Source: Mageeibacillus sp. UBA5436
GTDB taxonomy: Bacteria > Bacillota > Clostridia > Saccharofermentanales > DTU023
Reading direction: 5' to 3'
Length of the DNA: 12,524 bases
Assembly (NCBI GenBank): GCA_002427545.1
Contig: DIRM01000018.1
Span: 1-12,524 of the forward strand
In this document: piece after piece, positions 8,107-12,524 of the stretch
Layout of the letters: every line of letters starts with the position of its first letter
Numbering within the stretch: position 1 is the first letter of the stretch
The notes under the pieces: model-generated
Told to the model about the DNA's origin: nothing
Databases searched by the model: none
Seen by the model: only the letters and a program-made list of their open reading frames with translations
Translations under genes and position numbers: made by a program

Positions 8107-8471
8107 CTAATCAAGCTTCAGGGAATTCTAAAAAATACCTTGATCAAGATTCATCACCAAATGGATCGGAAGGCAGCATCTTGAAAACGGAACATATATC
8201 CAACATAAGAAATTGTGTATATAAAAGGGGAAAGTTTAATTTAATTAATATTTAATATGGCAATCCGACATGTTAAGATATTTATTCAGAAAATTCTAAT
8301 TCTGTTCGTACCCTCTAGATAATAAATAAATCGTAAATGATTAGTTATATAACAAGTGATTGCTTATTGATTGGATACGACTTAACATTTAAAAGTAATA
8401 TATCGAAATGGACCGTTGGAAAAAAGTGTAACTGACAAGGCTGCAAGTCGAAAATTGAATAAAACATAGGG

Positions 8472-8518
8472 TTCAACAGATCACTAGAATATGCGAGAGC
8501 AGGTCAAAGTGCTGTTGG
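8472..8518 (+). other. GNRA-tetraloop-capped helix inside the non-coding RNA
   Basis: CAACAG (8474-8479) pairs with CTGTTG (8512-8517), with a flanking U-G pair. After a 2-nt bulge, CACT (8482-8485) pairs with AGTG (8508-8511). An internal loop of 6 nt on each side leads to TGC/GCA closing a GAGA tetraloop at 8495-8498. This is typical of RNAs that make tertiary contacts. Confidence 0.7.
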
Positions 8519-8608
8519 TAAAACTAATAACCAAAGCTAGTAAAAATGCTGAAGGTAAAATTAAAGCCAATGATGTTAAATATTTGATGATTGATAAAAA
8601 AATTCCGT

Positions 8609-8650
8609 TAATGATGAGAGAAGATCATATAATGATGAGAGAAGATCATA
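8609..8650 (+). repeat. Perfect 21-bp tandem duplication forming two identical hairpins
   Basis: The 21-bp unit at 8609-8629 is repeated exactly at 8630-8650. Each copy folds as ATGAT/ATCAT (5 bp) around the purine loop GAGAGAAG. Both lie near the 3' end of the non-coding RNA, just before the closing helix. Perfect identity suggests recent duplication or selection for two copies. Confidence 0.85.
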
Positions 8651-8673
8651 AAATAGGTTCGCTGAAGCTTTTT

Positions 8674-8701
8674 AATTGCTCAAGTTTGAGCAATTTTTTT
8701 T
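8674..8701 (+). terminator. Intrinsic terminator of the non-coding RNA
   Basis: AATTGCTCA and TGAGCAATT form a 9-bp stem around a 4-nt loop, and the T-run spans 8694-8701. It begins 3 nt after the closing helix of the RNA. It works on the plus strand only; the minus strand shows no T-run after the stem. Confidence 0.92.
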
Positions 8702-8738
8702 GTGAATTTTCATTAAATACATGCCATTTATTATGATT

Positions 8739-9251
8739 TTAAATTTTTGCGATATATCTGAAATTTCGATAATTTTCTTTATAATCCATGCCATAACCGA
8801 CTACTCTAGTATAATCAATTTCAAATCCTGTATAAGCCAATGGTAAATTTATCATCAATTGATCAGGATTAGCTAGCAGAGCAGCCAATTTTAAACTAGC
8901 TGGTTCGTATTTTTCTATATGCTCAATCATATAATGTGTAGTCAAACCAGAACGAATGATTTCTTCGACCACAATAACATCATGATCTTTGATATCAATA
9001 TCAATGTCTTTTGTAATTTGTATGCTATGGCTTTGTGAGCTAAATTTATTAATAGCTATAAAATCAAAATTTAAGGGTAAATCAATTGCCCTAGTTAAAT
9101 CTGCTAAAAAATAAGTGGATCCTTTGAGCATGGCGATTATGCTGAGAGGATGTTTTGATTCTTTATATTCCTGAGTAATTTGTTGACCTAATTCGATAAT
9201 TCGATTTTTAATTTGTGCCTCAGTAAATATTATTTCATGATCTGATTGCAT
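8739..9251 (-). CDS. Divergent hypoxanthine phosphoribosyltransferase-like protein with altered active site
   Basis: At 170 residues it has normal HPRT length and fold signature: L-K-G (42-44), V-E-E-I-I-R-S-G-L-T (95-104), G-F-E-I (142-145) and V-V-G-Y-G-M-D-Y (150-157) followed by Y-R-N. Compared with human HPRT numbering, E133 is kept (E96), D134 is Glu (E97), the catalytic D137 is Arg (R100), the purine-contacting K165 is Asn (N128), the base-stacking F186 is Arg (R149), and the S103-Y104 loop pair is Lys-Phe (69-70). D193 (D156) and R199 (R162) are kept. So the phosphoribosyl-diphosphate side looks intact while the purine side is rebuilt. It may use another base, bind a nucleotide as a sensor, or be inactive. 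Start ATG 9251 follows GAGGAG. It lies 44 bp behind the kinase-nuclease gene, probably in one transcript. Confidence 0.85.
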   Translation of the reverse strand: MQSDHEIIFTEAQIKNRIIELGQQITQEYKESKHPLSIIAMLKGSTYFLADLTRAIDLPLNFDFIAINKFSSQSHSIQITKDIDIDIKDHDVIVVEEIIRSGLTTHYMIEHIEKYEPASLKLAALLANPDQLMINLPLAYTGFEIDYTRVVGYGMDYKENYRNFRYIAKI

Positions 9252-9295
9252 AGACTCCTCATTCTAATATTTTAAAACAAACAGAAAATAAATTA

Positions 9296-10339
9296 TTAAT
9301 TTTCATCAAATCGCTGTATTAATGAAAGAAAATCTCTTTTGTAAATGATTTTAACATTAATATCAGGATACAATTCTTTTAATTTTTGTAGCTTTTTCTT
9401 TTTTGCTGTAACATAGCGCTGATTCATTGTTGTTAATTCTAAATAAATATCAAATTTAGGTAAATAAAAATCTGGGCTAAATGCCATGGTAACATGATTA
9501 TCAGTATCCCATTCAACAGGAAAAAATTTTGGCTCATAACGCCATTCAATATGATACAAGTTTAATAAACGAGCAAATTCTAATTCAGATTCATTTTTAA
9601 ATTCAGGTAAATCTGAATCATCTGTTAAAGAGGCTAATTCATCTCCTTGCTGATCAATATGTTTTTGAATTTGATAATCATCAATTAATGAATCTACAAT
9701 ATTTAAGCAATGATCTAAACTCATTTTTTCTGTATTTAAGACAACATGATAATATAAATGATTCTCCAAATTAGCATTAAATAAAGTTAATCCTAATTTA
9801 CGATATTGACGATCAATTCGATTCATTAAATCTTCTGCAGATAGGTTTGCAATAGTAGAAGTTGAATAAAACTTTTCTAAAAAGATAAGCTCCCTTAATG
9901 AAATAGTAGTGCTATGAAATTCTTTATTATCTTTTTGATAATCTAAATAAACACGGTATAAAGCTTGCGCTTCTTTGATTCTTTTAAGGCGAATCTCTTT
10001 TGGAGCAACCGTGCGTAAATGAATAGCATCTGGATGATTTTGTAAAAAGAGTTGACTGGTTCCACCTAAAAAAATAGCTTTGTTTTTTTCAGACCATTCC
10101 GAAAGTGAACCTTCTAAATAGGCTTTGAAATTAATTTGTTCATTTTTATTAATGGGTTCAAAAAAGAACTTGCTGCTTCTTTCAAGCATTTGCTTTTCAT
10201 GTTCATTGGCTATTGGTTTAAGAAATATGTCAATCATTGAGTCAAAATCGATTAAACGATAACCAATTCGATTAGCCAAACGTTCAGCAAGCTCGTCACC
10301 ACGACTACCAGCTTCTCTCGATATAGTTATAACAGGCAT
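9296..10339 (-). CDS. Cytidylate-kinase-like domain fused to a PD-(D/E)XK-nuclease-like domain
   Basis: I start at the ATG at 10339 (MPVITIS), preceded by AAAGAGG; an in-frame TTG at 10354 is less likely because it would put the ribosome binding site inside the gene. The product is 347 residues. Residues 1-220 match the Cytidylate_kin_2 type: I-T-I-S-R-E-A-G-S-R-G-D-E (4-16) as the variant phosphate loop lacking the Walker Lys, and F-L-G-G-T (90-94) plus H-L-R-T-V-A-P (107-113). Residues about 250-345 look like a compact restriction-type nuclease: E252/E254, Y-E-P (268-270), S-P-D-F-Y-L-P (288-294, D290), L-E-L-T-T (300-304, E301) and a Lys run at 313-316. The usual Lys two places after the Glu is Thr, so metal-dependent cutting is plausible but unproven. 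It shares a promoter with the HPRT-like gene. Confidence 0.8.
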   Translation of the reverse strand: MPVITISREAGSRGDELAERLANRIGYRLIDFDSMIDIFLKPIANEHEKQMLERSSKFFFEPINKNEQINFKAYLEGSLSEWSEKNKAIFLGGTSQLFLQNHPDAIHLRTVAPKEIRLKRIKEAQALYRVYLDYQKDNKEFHSTTISLRELIFLEKFYSTSTIANLSAEDLMNRIDRQYRKLGLTLFNANLENHLYYHVVLNTEKMSLDHCLNIVDSLIDDYQIQKHIDQQGDELASLTDDSDLPEFKNESELEFARLLNLYHIEWRYEPKFFPVEWDTDNHVTMAFSPDFYLPKFDIYLELTTMNQRYVTAKKKKLQKLKELYPDINVKIIYKRDFLSLIQRFDEN

Positions 10340-10374
10340 AATACCTCTTTTCAAAATGATTAGAAATATAATTT

Positions 10375-10404
10375 ATTATAGCATTTTTGACAATGATTTG
10401 TAAA
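10375..10404 (-). promoter_or_regulatory. Strong promoter of the kinase-nuclease / HPRT-like pair
   Basis: Read on the minus strand, TTTACA (10404-10399, 5 of 6) and a perfect TATAAT (10380-10375) are 18 bp apart, with an extended -10 TGC just before the -10 box. The start is expected near 10368, giving a leader of about 29 nt to the ATG at 10339. This separates the last two minus-strand genes from the three upstream. Confidence 0.8.
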
Positions 10405-10418
10405 AATTAAAGTGAATA

Positions 10419-11225
10419 TTACTCAAAAGAAAAAAACTTTTTTAGCTTTTTTCTATAATACTTTATTTCAGTTCGAAAGCCTTTTTGTATTGTTTTAAAA
10501 TTAAATTTTATAGGAAAAAATTGAATTCTATTTTGTGTATAGGCATTAATTAACATAGCAATTTCTTCTGATTGTACTTCTTTATTGTAATGCATCATAT
10601 AATTTTCTGTTTCTGGTGCTGCATAATAAAAGCGATACCATGCATCATAAGCATCATCTAAACCAAATAAATGACCGAACTCATGAGCCGCTAAAGATTT
10701 TAGCGTATGCGAATTAGCAGATTGATTGATTACCGCATACCCAGGAAAATTCCTTGACCAATTAAAGCCAAAAGTTACTATTTTAAAATATTTAAAAAAT
10801 CCCCAAAAACGTCGAAAAAAGCCACTGGCAACATGTGAGGGCATAATTTTTAATTTTTTGACATATATGGGAATAGGTCGCTTATGTTTAGAAAAAAGTC
10901 GTTTAATATATAATAAACGTGGTGAAAAATTTACAGATAATGGGTCTATTTGAAAATTAATAGAAAAATTAATTTGATCCATGTTTGCTAAATTCTCATT
11001 TTCATTCGGGCAATATTTTTGAAAAAAATTATTACAAGCTTGTCTTAAAGTTGAATTCAAATAATATGAACCAGACCAATGGGTGATCACGCCGGATTGA
11101 ATTTCTTTTTGATAACTGTTACCATTTGGCATTTTTTCATAAGCAAGTTTATTGAATGTGGTTACGACAGTTAACTCGAAACCTATATTTGAATCATAAA
11201 ATAAATGTAATGGTCTTTGACTCAT
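10419..11225 (-). CDS. Metzincin-type zinc metalloprotease without a signal peptide
   Basis: The product is 268 residues. H-E-F-G-H-L-F-G-L-D-D (181-191) is the metzincin zinc motif, with H181, H185 and D191 as ligands and E182 as catalytic base; Asp as third ligand is the snapalysin-like form. A Met-turn candidate follows at M-M-H-Y (210-213). The preceding H-T-L-K-S-L-A-A is the active-site helix. The N-terminus is polar (M-S-Q-R-P) with no signal peptide or lipobox, and I see no membrane helix, so the enzyme appears cytoplasmic or associated with its membrane partner. The C-terminus is very basic. The start codon overlaps the stop of the upstream gene as ATGA (11222-11225), so the two proteins are made together. 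The subfamily is not recognised. Confidence 0.8.
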   Translation of the reverse strand: MSQRPLHLFYDSNIGFELTVVTTFNKLAYEKMPNGNSYQKEIQSGVITHWSGSYYLNSTLRQACNNFFQKYCPNENENLANMDQINFSINFQIDPLSVNFSPRLLYIKRLFSKHKRPIPIYVKKLKIMPSHVASGFFRRFWGFFKYFKIVTFGFNWSRNFPGYAVINQSANSHTLKSLAAHEFGHLFGLDDAYDAWYRFYYAAPETENYMMHYNKEVQSEEIAMLINAYTQNRIQFFPIKFNFKTIQKGFRTEIKYYRKKLKKFFSFE

Positions 11226-12130
11226 GTCTTATTAGTTAAATCTTGTTCTTGTGAATACACAATACTATCTTTATTTTGTTGATGATTTAGATTTGTAGAA
11301 TTTATATTTGTATTGATTAATTGTTTTTTTATTTGAATGATTTTAAATTTAATAGATATTCTTTTATACCAAGGCATAAGAGAATTATCCTGAGGATAAA
11401 AGATATGCCCATAATTAGTATCGATAAAAATAGGATATAGATATCCTGTACTTGCTGCGGATAGATAATTTACAATACCTGTGCCAGCAGATAAAATTTC
11501 TTCTTCATTATTCATATCAGTGATAAAAATTATGATATTTTGACTAATTGGTTTATTTATTGTTTTTTGTTTGATGAAACTTTCAGTTTCAGTTAAAAGA
11601 TGGTCAACAATTAAAATATTTAATAATGATTTATAAATGAAAAAAATACGATGCTTTTTTTTCTTAAGTCGAAAATTATAGAAAGGGACATCTTTTTCAT
11701 AAATCGAAGTTGCTTCATTATGAGAAATTTGAATATATTTATTGGCTTGAAAATACTGCTCTAAACGTAATGAAATATTTTCTTTATTATAAAATTTTTG
11801 TTTTTTAGAGCTACTCAATTGTTTTAAAGATTTAAACCAATAGTATTTTCTTTTTTTATTTAAAGTAGAGAGATTTTTACTGTCTGCAGCATTATACACA
11901 TGCAATAAATTCGAGTTAATAAAGGAAGAAATGGTGTTCAGAAATAAAATAAAATAAAGAATAAGGCAAACAATAAAAATTGATTTAACCCATTTCATAT
12001 TGACATATTCATTCAAACTATTGAGATGTGTTCCAACCCAATATAAAGCAAAACCTATTAATAAAAGAATTACGATTTGCCCGAAAATTTTTTTGATTTT
12101 CCAATATAATTTTTTAATAGTTTCCTTCAT
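11222..12130 (-). CDS. Two-helix membrane protein of unknown family, partner of the metzincin
   Basis: The product is 302 residues and I do not recognise a family. A Lys-rich start is followed by hydrophobic segments at about 17-33 and 48-69. By the positive-inside rule both ends are cytoplasmic, leaving a short external loop (34-46) and a long cytosolic part. That part is Lys-rich at 90-170, with a predicted alpha/beta section at about 195-250 containing I-I-I-F-I-T-D and G-T-G-I-V-N-Y-L-S-A. The last 40 residues are polar and Asn/Gln-rich. No Shine-Dalgarno sequence precedes the ATG at 12130 (the leader is AT-only), so expression may be low. Coupling to the protease suggests an anchor, sensor or inhibitor for it, which is inference. 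Confidence 0.72.
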   Translation of the reverse strand: MKETIKKLYWKIKKIFGQIVILLLIGFALYWVGTHLNSLNEYVNMKWVKSIFIVCLILYFILFLNTISSFINSNLLHVYNAADSKNLSTLNKKRKYYWFKSLKQLSSSKKQKFYNKENISLRLEQYFQANKYIQISHNEATSIYEKDVPFYNFRLKKKKHRIFFIYKSLLNILIVDHLLTETESFIKQKTINKPISQNIIIFITDMNNEEEILSAGTGIVNYLSAASTGYLYPIFIDTNYGHIFYPQDNSLMPWYKRISIKFKIIQIKKQLINTNINSTNLNHQQNKDSIVYSQEQDLTNKT

Positions 12131-12196
12131 TTATTTATTTTATCACGTAAAAAATAATAATTGAACTGTGAAAATTAAAATTAAGCTTAAATAAAA

Positions 12197-12481
12197 TTAT
12201 TTAGAATTATAATCGTCATTTTTATCGGCAATATCAAGTAAGGTAGTATCTAAAAAATTGTTTTTATAATAGTCTGAAAAATCACTACTACCAAGTAATT
12301 CATCATAATTAACATTAAATATATTACAAAGTTGTTTTAAAGTATTATATTTAGGCAAGCGTTTACCACGTTCATAATGTGAAATTAATGAACGCGATAT
12401 ATTCAAAATTGCAGCTAATTGTCCCTGAGTTAAACCGGCTTTTATTCTAAGAGTCTTTAGATTTTCTTGAAATGTGGACAT
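12197..12481 (-). CDS. XRE-family helix-turn-helix regulator
   Basis: The product is 94 residues. Residues about 7-62 are a Cro/C1-type domain: L-R-I-K-A-G-L-T-Q-G-Q-L-A, the recognition part N-I-S-R-S-L-I-S-H-Y-E-R-G-K, then L-P-K-Y-N-T-L-K-Q-L and N-V-N-Y-D-E-L-L-G. The last 30 residues are acidic and carry no known effector domain. GAGGAAG (12492-12486, minus strand) precedes the ATG. It lies 66 bp upstream of the membrane protein gene on the same strand, so it is likely the local regulator. Its promoter probably lies beyond the window edge. A XRE gene next to a metalloprotease recalls ImmR/ImmA phage-type switches, but this protease is a metzincin, not the ImmA type. Confidence 0.9.
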   Translation of the reverse strand: MSTFQENLKTLRIKAGLTQGQLAAILNISRSLISHYERGKRLPKYNTLKQLCNIFNVNYDELLGSSDFSDYYKNNFLDTTLLDIADKNDDYNSK

Positions 12482-12524
12482 TAATCTTCCTCGTATAAAT
12501 TAAATAAAATAATGTTACAATTTG

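Larger units (their letters stand above)
8113..8701 (+). ncRNA. Large structured non-coding RNA, about 590 nt, possibly ROOL-like
   Basis: The unit has its own promoter and an intrinsic terminator, and no convincing reading frame. The ends close: 8113-8121 pairs perfectly with 8662-8670, then a G-G mismatch, then five more pairs (8123-8127 with 8656-8660, two of them G-U). Inside, I can pair hairpin 8148-8154/8161-8167; hairpin 8194-8199/8217-8222; nested long-range helices 8173-8177/8440-8444, 8186-8190/8413-8417 and 8270-8277/8381-8388; a three-way junction made by the last helix with hairpin 8287-8291/8300-8304 and helix 8306-8313/8373-8380; helix 8474-8479/8512-8517 continuing as 8482-8485/8508-8511; a TGC-GAGA-GCA tetraloop (8492-8501); and two identical hairpins at 8611-8649. 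Length and closed ends resemble ornate large RNAs; ROOL (about 580 nt, common in Firmicutes) fits better than OLE, whose usual gene neighbours are absent. tmRNA and RNase P hallmarks are missing. Family identity is a guess. Confidence 0.8.

Noticed and set aside
8113..8701. tmRNA, RNase P RNA, group II intron or decayed transposase
   Set aside because: No tRNA-like ends or CCA, no RNase P core motif, no domain V, and translations in all frames are broken without recognisable transposase motifs, while RNA pairing is strong.
8491..8736. An 81-codon plus-strand reading frame
   Set aside because: It runs straight through the intrinsic terminator at 8674-8701, lacks a ribosome binding site, contains the 21-bp tandem repeat, and overlaps the structured RNA.
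10726..10953. A 75-codon plus-strand frame inside the metzincin gene
   Set aside because: It lies opposite a well-supported coding region and has no ribosome binding site or recognisable product.
12131..12196. Promoter for the membrane protein gene (TTCACA)
   Set aside because: No acceptable -10 sits at 16-18 bp; the nearest match is 22 bp away.
12493..12521. Promoter for the XRE gene (TTGTAA, 17 bp, TATACG)
   Set aside because: Only 4 of 6 matches in each box, and the start would fall on the ribosome binding site, leaving almost no leader.

Overview
The window is AT-rich and reads as a Gram-positive, low-GC Bacillota chromosome, probably an anaerobic Clostridia-type organism. Supporting signs are AGGAGG-type ribosome binding sites, sigmaA-like promoters, two DUF1292 proteins, a DUF2156 protein and a free-standing AlaX. 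No rRNA, tRNA, CRISPR array, insertion sequence or phage structural gene was seen.

Left part, plus strand (98-7901). A His/Cys-repeat DUF1292 protein is followed by a diverged second DUF1292-like protein with a basic low-complexity N-terminus. Then come four closely packed genes: a DUF2156 (GNAT-fold, lysyltransferase-like) protein, a CPBP-family membrane protease with an Asn/Ser/Tyr-rich N-terminal extension, a 1072-residue membrane-anchored protein (Asp-box propeller, jelly-roll, apparently inactive GH51-like barrel), and an AlaX-type alanyl-tRNA editing hydrolase. The gaps between the last four are short and alaX overlaps the gene before it, so they look co-transcribed and partly translationally coupled. 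The middle of this operon points to cell-envelope work.

Middle part (7902-8738). This stretch has no convincing protein gene. It holds the main discovery of the window: a free-standing plus-strand transcription unit for a large structured non-coding RNA of about 590 nt. A near-consensus promoter (TTGACC, 17 bp, TATACT) predicts a start at about 8113. The first nine transcribed bases are perfectly complementary to nine bases just before an intrinsic terminator (8674-8701), closing the molecule end to end. Between them I can pair by hand a three-way junction, nested long-range helices, an 11-bp helix leading to a GAGA tetraloop and two identical tandem hairpins. Size, closed ends, own promoter and terminator, and host type resemble the ornate large RNAs; ROOL (about 580 nt) is the best guess. 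Sequence identity to any known family is unverified.

Right part, minus strand (12481 down to 8739). In transcription order: an XRE-type repressor-like protein; a two-helix membrane protein of unknown family; a metzincin-type metalloprotease without a signal peptide, coupled to the membrane protein by an ATGA overlap; then, behind its own strong extended -10 promoter, a fusion of a cytidylate-kinase-like NTPase domain to a PD-(D/E)XK-nuclease-like domain; and a hypoxanthine phosphoribosyltransferase homologue whose base-binding and catalytic residues are replaced. The last two genes form a two-gene unit that looks like an uncharacterised nucleotide- or nucleic-acid-handling module. The first three resemble a regulator, membrane sensor and protease set. 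Functional links between these units and the neighbouring RNA are inference only.
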